A program made the position numbers and the translations under genes. A stretch of 30,363 bases of DNA from a virus. How positions within the stretch are numbered: the stretch's first letter is position 1; every line of letters starts with the position of its first letter. The notes under the pieces are model-generated. The model saw only the letters and a list, made by a program, of their open reading frames with translations, was not told where the DNA came from and searched no databases. This document shows, piece by piece, positions 7,047 to 15,349 of the stretch. The stretch lies in IMG/VR virus record IMGVR_UViG_3300010148_000071, positions 1 to 30,363 of that record. One strand, written 5' to 3'.

Positions 7047-8059
7047 TGGCAACATATTCAGGAAATCAATTCCTTGTCTATATAGGTCAGCATGCAGCAA
7101 ATCAAGGTATCTTAACTCAAAACAGTGATAATGCTCTACATAGATGGAATTTAGAAACAGTAAATGATATAGACTTTAGTGCAGGAGTTACACAAGAGTT
7201 TATCCCAAGAACTGGTCAAAAAGTTTTTAGGGAAGAAGATTTATTCATAACTCAAAATGGCGGCTCTTATACAATGGCTTTTGATTACTTAGTGGATTCA
7301 GAAGAAATACTGCAATTATTACTAAGATCAGCAATGGAAGTAGATGGAACCACAGGGCTTTGTCATATGACTGGAAATCAAGGGCATTCTGCTCAATACG
7401 CTTATAACACTTCTGCTCCAGACTTTTCATTACAAGTTAGTATTGTAAATCCAGACTCTGATCAAACTCGATTATTGCACTCTGCAGTAGTTACAGAGCT
7501 TACTTTGTCAATGGACACTGGTACAAATGGTGGTAGGTTAAGAGCAAGTGGAACAATCTATTCTGGATATAGACCTACTGTTGGAACAAACGCAGTTTCT
7601 GATGGTTCTACAGCTTCAAATACAGATTACGCTTTTGGATTATTTGATTGTCACGCAGTTGAAATTGCTGGAACTCAAGTTACGTGTAAATCTTTTTCTG
7701 TAACTATTTCAAACCCAGCAGAAAGAGTTGGTTATCAAATTGTAAATAGTATAGATGGGGAACCAACTGATTACATAAGGAATCGAGCTGATGTCACTGG
7801 CTCTATAAATGTAAAAATGGATGATACTTCTGTAGCTCAATTACCATTTTATCTAGCTGGTACTTCAAAAGGTATTCTAGTTGGAGATGAAGGAACTTCA
7901 GGTGGTGGTAGTGCATCAGATATATTTATAGAAATACCAACTGCAAAATACACTGGACATAATGTTGATTTAGGTTCAGAAGGTGGTGTTTTTATTGAGT
8001 TACCATTTCAAGCAACTGCTACTGGAACAAATAAACTAATAACAGTTTTAGCAACTTAA
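7046..8059 (+). CDS. Major tail tube protein
   Basis: This encodes 337 residues, beta-rich, with an N-terminal MATYSGNQFLVYIGQ and a segment DIDFSAGVTQEFIPRTGQK. An immunoglobulin-like or domain-swapped C-terminus is suggested by T/S/G-rich strands. It sits immediately before the G/GT chaperone pair and tape measure, the defining position of the tail tube gene in long-tailed phages. The start is supported by GTAGGAGAAAA just upstream. Hexamers of this protein would stack to make the tail tube. No sheath gene is present, so the tail is non-contractile. Confidence 0.7.
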   Translation: MATYSGNQFLVYIGQHAANQGILTQNSDNALHRWNLETVNDIDFSAGVTQEFIPRTGQKVFREEDLFITQNGGSYTMAFDYLVDSEEILQLLLRSAMEVDGTTGLCHMTGNQGHSAQYAYNTSAPDFSLQVSIVNPDSDQTRLLHSAVVTELTLSMDTGTNGGRLRASGTIYSGYRPTVGTNAVSDGSTASNTDYAFGLFDCHAVEIAGTQVTCKSFSVTISNPAERVGYQIVNSIDGEPTDYIRNRADVTGSINVKMDDTSVAQLPFYLAGTSKGILVGDEGTSGGGSASDIFIEIPTAKYTGHNVDLGSEGGVFIELPFQATATGTNKLITVLAT

Positions 8060-8077
8060 TAAATAGGGAGGATTAAA

Positions 8078-8353
8078 ATGATAGTAAATACAAAGCATGG
8101 TGATTTTGAATGTAAAGATATTACAAGAAAAAAAAGGCGCAGTTTATATAGGAAAGTAAAAGAAGTATTTGCTGACCTAGAACAAACTAAAGTTCATGAT
8201 CTTGCTGATGAATTTGCATTAATCGCTTTTGGAACAGAAGAAAAAGCAGAGGAGAGATTAAAAGGATTATCTGCATTGGCTGAAGATGAAGTTTTAATGG
8301 AAATTATAAACTCTTATATGGGTTTTAATTCGGGAAACATAACTGGCGATTGA
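8078..8353 (+). CDS. Tail assembly chaperone G (short, unshifted product)
   Basis: This encodes 91 residues from ATG 8078 behind a strong GGGAGG. It is a helical, charged protein (DITRKKRRSLYRKVKEVFADLE; FGTEEKAEERLKGLSALAEDE). It lies between tail tube and tape measure, where lambda gpG-like chaperones lie. Near its 3' end is the heptamer G GGA AAC in the correct phase (8332-8338) for a -1 shift into the next open frame. As in lambda, the short protein would coat the tape measure while the longer G-T fusion recruits tube subunits. The stop is TGA at 8351-8353. Confidence 0.75.
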   Translation: MIVNTKHGDFECKDITRKKRRSLYRKVKEVFADLEQTKVHDLADEFALIAFGTEEKAEERLKGLSALAEDEVLMEIINSYMGFNSGNITGD

Positions 8354-8391
8354 GAACAGCAGTCTGGTTCTCCCAATATGGTCTGCCAGAC
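8332..8391 (+). promoter_or_regulatory. Programmed -1 ribosomal frameshift site with possible pseudoknot
   Basis: The heptamer GGGAAAC (8332-8338) fits X XXY YYZ in the zero frame (GGA AAC) of the upstream gene; lambda G/GT uses GGGAAAG. Thirteen bases downstream, GAGAAC (8352-8357) pairs with GTTCTC (8367-8372). Five bases of the 9-base loop, GTCTG (8362-8366), can pair with CAGAC (8387-8391), giving an H-type pseudoknot with loops of 4 and 14 bases. A further ATT/AAT extension (8349-8351 with 8375-8377) would shorten the spacer to 10 bases. The pairing is seen in sequence; function is inferred. Confidence 0.75.
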
Positions 8392-8745
8392 GTTGAGTAT
8401 TTCCTCCCATACAAAGCTCGGTCGCCAGTATTATTAAGGGTTTTAACTTATCAAAATAAAGGAGATTTATTTGATGAAATTGATAGATTACTTAAAGATA
8501 AAGGCACTCACAAATTTGGAGTTGGTCAAAGTCTTTTTTATCAATTGCCCTTATTTTGTAATCCTAGTGTACTTATCCCTAATTGGTGTTGGGAAATGAT
8601 AAACGATTATCAAAGCGTAAAAAAGTTTCATATTCCTATCGCTAAGAGCTTAGATTCTGCTAATGCTTGGCAACTTGATTGCTTTAATATAATAGATCAA
8701 GAAATAACAAGAATTAAAAACCACGAGAGAATAAAAAATGGCTAA
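8350..8745 (+). CDS. Tail assembly chaperone T portion, made as a G-T -1 frameshift fusion
   Basis: This frame is -1 relative to the upstream gene and is open from 8329. The only independent start would be TTG 8350, overlapping the upstream stop with no ribosome site. Slippage at 8332-8338 would resume at 8338 (HNWRLRTAVWFSQYGLP...) and give a fusion of about 222 residues ending at 8745, where it overlaps the tape measure start. It contains several aromatic residues and cysteines and is likely the tube-binding T domain. The fusion prediction rests on frame, slippery site and gene order. Confidence 0.75.
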   Translation: MRTAVWFSQYGLPDVEYFLPYKARSPVLLRVLTYQNKGDLFDEIDRLLKDKGTHKFGVGQSLFYQLPLFCNPSVLIPNWCWEMINDYQSVKKFHIPIAKSLDSANAWQLDCFNIIDQEITRIKNHERIKNG

Positions 8746-10837
8746 AAATGTAGTTTTAAAAATATCTCAAAAAGGTGCTAAGAAAACAACAACTGCTCTT
8801 AAAAATGTAGGTGGAGCATTAACAAGTATTGGAACAAAAGCTGGAATTGTTACGGCTGGTTTTGGAATTTTATCTGTTAAATTAGCTGGAGACTTTCAAA
8901 AGAGCCTTCTAGAGGTTAGTACATTATTAGATAAAACGAACAAAAGAACTCTACCAGAAATGAGCAGAGAGCTAAGAAATGTTGCATCTGCTAGTGGTTT
9001 AGCTCTTAGTTCTATCAGTAAAGCCAAATATGATATTGTTTCAGCTGGATTTTCTAAAGCATCGGATTCAGCTAAAGTTTTAAATGCTTCTTCTAAATTA
9101 GCAGTTGGTGGAGTTACCAGTGCAGCAGAAGCTGCAGACCTTCTTACAACTGCATTAAACGCTTATGGAAAATCAGCAGAAGAAGTTGACGCAGTTTCAA
9201 ATACTTTATTCACAACTGTTAGGCTAGGTAAAACTACAATGGGCGAACTTGCTGGAAGTTTAGGCAGGGTGCTTCCTTTTGCTAAGTCTATGAATTTAAG
9301 TTTAGATGACGTTGGTGCATCAATGGCAACTCTTACTGCTGCAGGTATAAATACAGCAGAAGCAACAACAGCTCTTACTAGTGCAATTACATCTTTATCT
9401 GCTCCTGGAGATGCAGCAAAAGAAGCTATGGAATTGGCTGGGGTTGAAGTAAAAAAGTTTGATGATGGAACTGTCGATCTTGTCAAAACAATAGAACAAT
9501 TCCAAGGACTAGATCAAGAAACAATTAAAAAGTTTATTCCTAATATTCGTGCTATTGCAGCGATACAGACAATGGCTAATAATTTTGGAACTTTAGAAAA
9601 TAACGTTGTAGAGTTTAACAGAGCTGCACAAGAATCAAACGCAACTGAAATCGCTTTTAATAAAATGACAAGTGCTTTTAATACTCAATTTGCTATGTTG
9701 AGAAATAATTTTCAAGGTATAATGATTGAAATTGGCAATGTTATTATAGAAACAATACAACCTTCTATCGAACAAGCCAATAAAGAATTTGAAAAGTTAG
9801 GAGATATAGGTTGGGATAATATAGGAAAAGCAATACAAGAAAGACTCCCAGCAATAGCAGTTCTTTTACAAGAAACAATGCGAATTGCTTTTGAACATAT
9901 TGAAGGCAGAGCTAGTATTATGGGACTAACAATTAAAGAGCATATAAAAGATGCGATTCCTTTTGTTGAAGGAGATTTTGAATCATTAAAGCAAATGAGT
10001 GACGATTTAACAAAAAAAACTAGCGAAAATACAGCAGAACTAAAAGAGCTATATACTAAAGCCTATAATGGTATTTTAGAAAAAGCTCAAGAAAATCGCG
10101 ATGCTCAAGTAGAAGTAAACAAACAACTCTTAGAGCAACAAAATGCAGATTTAGAAGAAAATGAAGAGAAGAAAAAAGAAATTGAAGATGCTTCAAAAAA
10201 TAAAAAAGCTGAAGATGTTGCAGAAGCAATAAAATTTATATCTATGGAACAATTTGAAAGAAATAAAGGCATTGCATTAATAAATAAAGAAGCAGAAGAG
10301 ATGAAACGTGCTGGAGTTTCAGAGATTGATGTAAAAACATTTATTGCTAAGAAAACTGTAGACCTAGAAAGAGTAAAAAGAGCTGCACAAGCATCAACTG
10401 TTTCTTCATTAGTTGGAGCTTTAGGACAAGCAAATACTGCATTTAAAGGCTCTGCGCTAGTATCAAAAAGACTTGCTCAAGTACAAGCAGTAATAGATAC
10501 TTATGCTGGAGCAAATAAAGCATTAGCTGCATCGCCACCACCTTTTAATTTTGTTGCTGCAGCTGCAGTAGTTGCTGCAGGACTTACGAATGTTGCCACA
10601 ATAGAATCTCAAAACTTTGCTTCTGGTGGTATTGTTCAAGGCGCAGGAAATCAAGATACTGTCCCAGCAATGTTAACTCCAGGTGAGTTAATTCTTAATC
10701 AAGCACAACAAGAAAATCTAGCAGGTAATTCGGGAGGTGCAATTACGCTTAATATTTCTGCTCCGTTAGTAGATGAAACAATACTAGATACAATTATACC
10801 GGCTATTGAAAAAGCTAAATCAATGAATATAGCATAA
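8738..10837 (+). CDS. Tail tape measure protein
   Basis: This encodes 699 residues. The N-terminal third has the TP901-type tape measure core: residues ~60-230 alternate A/S/G/L-rich helices (DLLTTALNAYGKSAEEVDAV; TTMGELAGSLGRVLPFAKSM). Hydrophobic segments lie at about 28-48 and 595-615 (FNFVAAAAVVAAGL). A charged coiled coil occupies about 430-500. The C-terminus has the recurrent FASGGIVQGAG...VPAMLTPGELILN signature of phage tape measures. It would set tail length and help DNA entry. At 699 residues it predicts a tail of about 100 nm by the usual 1.5 Å per residue rule (inference). It overlaps the chaperone upstream by 8 bases. Confidence 0.9.
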   Translation: MAKNVVLKISQKGAKKTTTALKNVGGALTSIGTKAGIVTAGFGILSVKLAGDFQKSLLEVSTLLDKTNKRTLPEMSRELRNVASASGLALSSISKAKYDIVSAGFSKASDSAKVLNASSKLAVGGVTSAAEAADLLTTALNAYGKSAEEVDAVSNTLFTTVRLGKTTMGELAGSLGRVLPFAKSMNLSLDDVGASMATLTAAGINTAEATTALTSAITSLSAPGDAAKEAMELAGVEVKKFDDGTVDLVKTIEQFQGLDQETIKKFIPNIRAIAAIQTMANNFGTLENNVVEFNRAAQESNATEIAFNKMTSAFNTQFAMLRNNFQGIMIEIGNVIIETIQPSIEQANKEFEKLGDIGWDNIGKAIQERLPAIAVLLQETMRIAFEHIEGRASIMGLTIKEHIKDAIPFVEGDFESLKQMSDDLTKKTSENTAELKELYTKAYNGILEKAQENRDAQVEVNKQLLEQQNADLEENEEKKKEIEDASKNKKAEDVAEAIKFISMEQFERNKGIALINKEAEEMKRAGVSEIDVKTFIAKKTVDLERVKRAAQASTVSSLVGALGQANTAFKGSALVSKRLAQVQAVIDTYAGANKALAASPPPFNFVAAAAVVAAGLTNVATIESQNFASGGIVQGAGNQDTVPAMLTPGELILNQAQQENLAGNSGGAITLNISAPLVDETILDTIIPAIEKAKSMNIA

Positions 10838-13365
10838 TGGCTTTTTCTAGTAATATAAAAAAATCTAATATATCAGAAAACTGGTTGTTCCAACTAGAAT
10901 ATTATAATGGAGATTCTCAAGGAGATGGGGGAGGTGGATTTGATCAGATATTTAGAAGTGATGGCATTACTGCTAATTTAATAAATGAAGCTTTTGATGA
11001 TACTGATACAAGTCTTTTAGTTGATAACAATACAATGTTTGAGGCTGGAGACTTTATTAAAATAGATAGTGAAATTATGTTAATTACAGAGGTAAGCTCT
11101 GGTGCGCCTGTAATAACAGTAGTCAGAGGGGCAAAAGGAACTACTGCAGCATCGCATAGTGATAACAGTATAATGTTTTGGGATAATTATTTACCTATTT
11201 CTTTTTCTGATTTTTCTTATAATAATGTTTTTTATCATGGTGTAATTACAAACAATCCTTCAATCAGAGAGTCTATTGATTTAAAAAAATGCACCTCTAA
11301 ATCTTCAAATATTTCTATAACTATACCAGATTTTAAATACAAGGGAAGCCCTATATCTGATGAATTATTTGGTACACATAAATATATAAATAGAGTTGCA
11401 ACTGTTTACTCTGTTATTGATGGCCAAGCTTTAAACAAAATAGCATCTTTTAGAGTTTCTGATATACAAAGTAATGGAATAAAAATCACAATTAATTTAG
11501 TAAGTCATAGACCGTGGGATAACATTAGCGTTCCTCAAGTTAAAACTACTACAAATCAAAATTATTTTCCTATTGTTTATGGAAAAGATTTTACAGGGAG
11601 TTCTAGCTCGTATGCTTCGCCTTCTTACATTGAAACTTTTAGCAAAAAATTATGGCCAGTAAAAATAGATAAATACAGTTACTTTTTTCAATGTTTATTA
11701 CATGAAGATTTTTCAGCTGGGACATCTATCAGATTGCGTTATTACGAAAAAGGATTTGATGCTTTTGTTCCTCTAGAAACTGCTCTTGATTCTGAAAGCT
11801 ATGAAAACGGAATTAGTGTTAGGACTTATTTTCATTTAAGGAGGCATTTTAAATTCAAGCCTACTGCAGCAATTTCTAAAACATTTTCTGATGTTGCTAA
11901 TATAATTGATGGAACTGCAGATCAAACTATTAGTGATACTTTTGCAGAAATGCCTATGGATAAAAATAGTGCTGGGGTTACTACCACCCTTACAAAAGAC
12001 AATGTTTTTAATTTTCCAGCTTTTGATGATCCTCCAGATATTACTTCTGATTCTAGTACAAATTTTGGTTTTGTTATAGAGATAAGATGGAAAATGATAG
12101 ATTTCTATGGAACCACAGGTGACAGTAATGGTCTTACTGCAAATAGCGTTACAGTAAGTAATAACAGTAGGTATACCACAGGTAATATAAGCGACTCGGT
12201 TGCTGGAGGTACAACCTTTGCAACAAACGGAACTTTTAATACTGTAAACGCTTCAACTGGAAGTAGTAATGCTGTAACCATAAATGAAACAACTTCATCA
12301 ACAAATGGTGCAACAACAGCAACTGAATTTACATCTTTTCCTTATCAAAACGGATTATCAATTAGGTTTACAAGATTAGTAACCTCTGCAACAGACGGAA
12401 CTGGAACTGCATCGTCTGGAATTAATTCAGATTTACAAGTTGCTGATTTAAGGTGCAAGGTAACTTGTAGAATAGATAAGTTTAATACAACCACAGATGG
12501 CTTTGCTAGGATTAGAGATATAGACAGATTATACTGCGCAAATGATGGATTAGATAATGGTATTACAGGGTTAAGTGGTCAAGTTGAAGAAATACACCAA
12601 GCGCATTTAGATTTATTAAATAGATTTTGTGACGTTGATGTTGCAACAAATCCCAATACAAATATAGATGGTTACAGTGGATTAGATTCTGCAAGGAATA
12701 ATTGGGATATAAGATACTGGATTGAAGAACCAGAGTCATTAGAAAAAGTTTTAAATAAATTACAATTTGAAGGTCAGTTTGTTTTTAGATTTAAGCAGGG
12801 AGATTTTACTCAACCACAATATGTATTTGTTCCAGATTCTCCAAGCTCTATTTTAACATTATCAAAAAACGATATATCAGATGTTGATCTAGAGGTTTCA
12901 AATCCAACAGATATTGTAACAAAAACCACAGTTAATTACGATAAACACCCAGCTCTAGGAACTTATCAAAATACAGTTACTGGCGTAAATAGTACATCAA
13001 GAAAAAATAATAATATACAATCAAAAGAAAATATAAAAGAAATAAATCTAGATGCTCTTGTTAATAATATAGGTGACACTGATCCAACTGGAGAAGATAA
13101 GAATGATAATTTCTTGGCTTACATAAACGCTTTATTTGGTGATATATACTTGAATATTTCATTAGATATAGTAAACCCTAGCAAGTGGGTTGATTCAAGC
13201 TTAGATCCAGTTGAAGTAGGTGATATAATTGATTTTAATAATGATAATATGTTTCCTGTTTCGCCTTTAGGTTTTAATTCTAATTCTTGGAATGGTTTAA
13301 ATTTTATTATTGTAAGTACAAAAAGAAGTTTAGGGAAATTATCAATTAAAGCAAGGAGCCTATAA
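10837..13365 (+). CDS. Tail tip / hub protein
   Basis: This is the largest gene (842 residues), following the tape measure with a 1-base overlap. Residues ~45-110 hold a segment common in phage tail tip proteins (EAGDFIKIDSEIMLITEV, then VVRGAKGTTAASH). Residues ~150-250 look like a hub domain, and a long T/S/N-rich beta region follows (about 420-540). The C-terminus (about 640-842) again looks like a folded tip domain. It probably combines distal tail and tail-associated functions at the tip that meets the cell. No lytic motif was seen. The start choice is fixed by tight packing. Confidence 0.65.
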   Translation: MAFSSNIKKSNISENWLFQLEYYNGDSQGDGGGGFDQIFRSDGITANLINEAFDDTDTSLLVDNNTMFEAGDFIKIDSEIMLITEVSSGAPVITVVRGAKGTTAASHSDNSIMFWDNYLPISFSDFSYNNVFYHGVITNNPSIRESIDLKKCTSKSSNISITIPDFKYKGSPISDELFGTHKYINRVATVYSVIDGQALNKIASFRVSDIQSNGIKITINLVSHRPWDNISVPQVKTTTNQNYFPIVYGKDFTGSSSSYASPSYIETFSKKLWPVKIDKYSYFFQCLLHEDFSAGTSIRLRYYEKGFDAFVPLETALDSESYENGISVRTYFHLRRHFKFKPTAAISKTFSDVANIIDGTADQTISDTFAEMPMDKNSAGVTTTLTKDNVFNFPAFDDPPDITSDSSTNFGFVIEIRWKMIDFYGTTGDSNGLTANSVTVSNNSRYTTGNISDSVAGGTTFATNGTFNTVNASTGSSNAVTINETTSSTNGATTATEFTSFPYQNGLSIRFTRLVTSATDGTGTASSGINSDLQVADLRCKVTCRIDKFNTTTDGFARIRDIDRLYCANDGLDNGITGLSGQVEEIHQAHLDLLNRFCDVDVATNPNTNIDGYSGLDSARNNWDIRYWIEEPESLEKVLNKLQFEGQFVFRFKQGDFTQPQYVFVPDSPSSILTLSKNDISDVDLEVSNPTDIVTKTTVNYDKHPALGTYQNTVTGVNSTSRKNNNIQSKENIKEINLDALVNNIGDTDPTGEDKNDNFLAYINALFGDIYLNISLDIVNPSKWVDSSLDPVEVGDIIDFNNDNMFPVSPLGFNSNSWNGLNFIIVSTKRSLGKLSIKARSL

Positions 13366-14402
13366 TGGCAAATATGGATGTAAAAATACCACGATTTTAT
13401 CCAGATTTAATAAACCATATTATGTCAAGAGGTGTAGCTCAAACTGATGTAGCAGATGTAATTACTGGAACTAATTTAATTGGCGTTCAAAACGGAACAG
13501 AAGCCGAATTATTTGACCTTAACCCTTTAAATCAAGTTGACTTTAATACAAGCGCAGATGATGATGGCCACGTATTAATTAATATAGACACTCAAAACCA
13601 ATCTAAAAGAATTAATTTTATTGCGATTTTAAACCATAATATGGTAACAGCTGGAGCAGAGTTTATTGCAGCGACCTCTAATACTGAAAGCCATATAAAT
13701 AATGTAGATTTTGCAAGTGGCCATGCAGATATTGATGGTACAGAAATAGTAAATGCAGATGATATTGAGTCAAGTGGAACACATGCTGTAACTCCAGGAA
13801 CAAACGGATCAACAATTATAAGGTTTGCCGAAACTTCTCATCAACATATAGGAATACAATTTCAAGGCTCTGATGGAACTTTTACAGCTACGGATTTAAA
13901 AATAGGCTGTATAATAGTTGGTGAATATTTCGATATGCCTTTTGCTCCAGATTTATCATTAAAGCGATCTATTGTATATGACTCAAATAAAATACAGGAA
14001 TCATTAGGTGGTCAAAAATATAGTACAATGGTAAACCACGGTAGAAAAACTTTTGGAGCTGGAAATATATCTCCGTTTAGTATTACTACTGTAAATCACG
14101 ACCTTTATGGAGGAAGAATAATATATGATTTAAACTTTAGTTTTTTAAATAGCGATAAAATAATGCCCGAAGAATATTCTAATCACGAAGATGACTCTGG
14201 AGATGATCAAGTTATTACTGATGTTTGGGAAGTTACAAACGGAAATCATCTACCTTTTATTTTTAGCGTTGATAATACTAGCGAAGGAGACGAAGCCGAA
14301 TCAGAACATATATTCGCTAGATTTGGACAAGACTCACTAGATATGACTCAAGTAGCTAATGGAGTTTATTCGTTAAGTATGAAGATTGAAGAAGAATTTT
14401 AG
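13365..14402 (+). CDS. Tail tip-associated structural protein
   Basis: This encodes 345 residues and overlaps the upstream gene by one base; AGGAG lies at 13354-13358. It is beta-rich and acidic, beginning MANMDVKIPRFYPDLINH, and ends in ...YSLSMKIEEEF. The repeated-domain look (two halves split near FDMPFAPDLSLKRS, about residue 190) suggests two beta domains. It is the last gene of the tail module before the main terminator. I do not recognise a named family; a minor tail or tip role is inferred from position. Confidence 0.6.
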   Translation: MANMDVKIPRFYPDLINHIMSRGVAQTDVADVITGTNLIGVQNGTEAELFDLNPLNQVDFNTSADDDGHVLINIDTQNQSKRINFIAILNHNMVTAGAEFIAATSNTESHINNVDFASGHADIDGTEIVNADDIESSGTHAVTPGTNGSTIIRFAETSHQHIGIQFQGSDGTFTATDLKIGCIIVGEYFDMPFAPDLSLKRSIVYDSNKIQESLGGQKYSTMVNHGRKTFGAGNISPFSITTVNHDLYGGRIIYDLNFSFLNSDKIMPEEYSNHEDDSGDDQVITDVWEVTNGNHLPFIFSVDNTSEGDEAESEHIFARFGQDSLDMTQVANGVYSLSMKIEEEF

Positions 14403-14430
14403 TTTCTTATAAATATATGTATTAAATTAT

Positions 14431-14525
14431 ACCCTATAATGGGGGATGTTATACTGACTTGCTCCGTCAGTTTTATTAATCACACTATAAAAGCATCCTC
14501 CATTCCCCTCTTCTTTATATAGGGT
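14431..14525. repeat. Nested inverted repeats around the terminator
   Basis: ACCCTATA (14431-14438) is the exact reverse complement of TATAGGGT (14518-14525). AATGGGGGATG (14438-14448) pairs with CATCCTCCATT (14494-14504) through 11 pairs including one G-U. The hairpin at 14453-14471 is enclosed by both. A further hairpin, AGGGTT/AACCCT (14521-14526 with 14531-14536), competes with the outer stem. The G-rich versus C-rich arms make this the least AT-rich stretch of the intergenic region. Confidence 0.6.
14453..14477 (+). terminator. Rho-independent terminator ending the late/tail operon
   Basis: ACTGAC (14453-14458) pairs with GTCAGT (14466-14471) around a 7-base loop and runs into TTTTATT. 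It lies 50 bases after the last tail gene. The stem is short, but it is enclosed by a second stem (14438-14448 with 14494-14504). Confidence 0.6.
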
Positions 14526-14530
14526 TATTA

Positions 14531-14586
14531 AACCCTTAAAATAATTTAAAATAAGTGTTTACTCGTATTGTTTTATTATGTATATT
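14531..14586 (+). promoter_or_regulatory. Sigma70-like early promoter P1
   Basis: The -35 box is TTTACT (14558-14563), the spacer is exactly 17 bases, and the -10 box is TATATT (14581-14586). AACCCTTA at 14531-14538 lies 19 bases upstream of the -35 box. The whole unit recurs almost identically at 21404-21458, including the leader GTGATTAAT...AACGGAG before the first gene. Duplication of spacer as well as hexamers supports real promoters read by host polymerase. Confidence 0.75.
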
Positions 14587-14631
14587 ACTTATGTGATTAA
14601 TACTAATAATAAAATAAACAACGGAGTTAAA

Positions 14632-14865
14632 ATGAACATTAAACATAAAATAGCGATTAAAGATTACAGAAAGCCATTTATCCAAGACGCATTAGAAAGA
14701 GAGATAAAAACAAACGAGTGTAAATGTGATTATTGTGACCAAAACGAAGGTGATACATGTGGAAAATATTATGGCTTTTATATAAAAGTTGTAGAAAAAA
14801 ATAATAAATACATTTCTTGGGTTTTTGCTGATGACCTAAATACTTTTTTTCAAGGGGGGAAGTAA
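14632..14865 (+). CDS. Early hypothetical protein, 77 aa, cysteine-rich
   Basis: ATG 14632 follows AACGGAG with good spacing, so it is preferred over an in-frame ATG at 14578 that lies inside the promoter. Residues ~24-43 contain C-x-C-x2-C...C (ECKCDYCDQNEGDTCGKYYG), which could bind zinc. It is the first gene behind promoter P1, a usual place for host-takeover or regulatory proteins. The family is not recognised. Confidence 0.65.
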   Translation: MNIKHKIAIKDYRKPFIQDALEREIKTNECKCDYCDQNEGDTCGKYYGFYIKVVEKNNKYISWVFADDLNTFFQGGK

Positions 14866-14866
14866 C

Positions 14867-15271
14867 ATGACTAAACATATAATGAATTTTACACAATTTA
14901 CTAATTATGTAGAAAATGGAGTTGATGGACACCCAGATGAATTAAGTTTAGGGGATTGGGCAATGAGAGATTTACATCAAATAAAAGATTTAAATATTGT
15001 CCACGATATTCTTAGAAAAAACAATAAAGGTTGGAACCCTTGTAATGAGTTTTCAGATTATAATGATTTTATTGAGGGGGTACTTGGACAATCTTGTATA
15101 GTTGGCGCTGAAAAATATTTAAAAGTAAATGTAATTGAATCCCTTTTAAAAGAATTATGGAGACAATATTATAATCCAGATATGTGGAGTTTAGGAGAAA
15201 AGCTTGATAAGTGGATTCTATTATATCAAATGGGGAAAAAAGATAAAATTAGATTTAAATGGTCAGATTAG
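14867..15271 (+). CDS. Early hypothetical protein, 134 aa
   Basis: It starts 1 base after the previous stop behind GGGGGGAAG. It is tryptophan-rich (GDWAMRDL, NKGWNPC, EKLDKWILL) and mostly helical, without membrane segments or known motifs. A terminator follows 20 bases after its stop, so P1 mainly drives this gene and the one before it. Confidence 0.65.
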   Translation: MTKHIMNFTQFTNYVENGVDGHPDELSLGDWAMRDLHQIKDLNIVHDILRKNNKGWNPCNEFSDYNDFIEGVLGQSCIVGAEKYLKVNVIESLLKELWRQYYNPDMWSLGEKLDKWILLYQMGKKDKIRFKWSD

Positions 15272-15291
15272 AAACAATATAGAAACCAATC

Positions 15292-15313
15292 AGCCCCTTA
15301 AATGGGGCTTTTT
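15292..15313 (+). terminator. Rho-independent terminator
   Basis: AGCCCC (15292-15297) pairs with GGGGCT (15304-15309) around TTAAAT, followed by a T run to 15313. It closes the first short early operon; read-through would be needed for downstream genes unless another start exists. Confidence 0.75.
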
Positions 15314-15321
15314 GGGTATAA

Positions 15322-15340
15322 GTGATTAATAATAAAATAA
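15322..15340 (+). repeat. Third copy of the early leader element
   Basis: GTGATTAATAATAAAATAA here matches the leader found downstream of the -10 boxes at 14593 and 21464. No good -35 box precedes it (only TATAAG at 15318 as a -10-like hexamer). It may be a translational or operator element or the remnant of a third promoter copy. Confidence 0.5.
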
Positions 15341-15349
15341 GGGTTGATA

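Noticed and set aside
8350-8352. TTG at 8350 as a real start of the T portion
   Set aside because: There is no ribosome site, and the -1 frameshift heptamer 12 bases upstream explains expression better; it cannot be excluded as a low-level coupled start.
9163-9486. Long open frame on the - strand inside the tape measure gene
   Set aside because: It is antisense to a clear gene in a region of repeated A/S/T codons; it has no ribosome site and an unnatural composition.
14578-14631. Upstream extension of the first early gene
   Set aside because: The extension would put the promoter -10 box inside the gene, and a proper ribosome site precedes the ATG at 14632.
14403-14631. tRNA or CRISPR-like structure in the main intergenic region
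   Set aside because: The stems do not form a cloverleaf and there are no regularly spaced direct repeats; only terminator-like inverted repeats are present.
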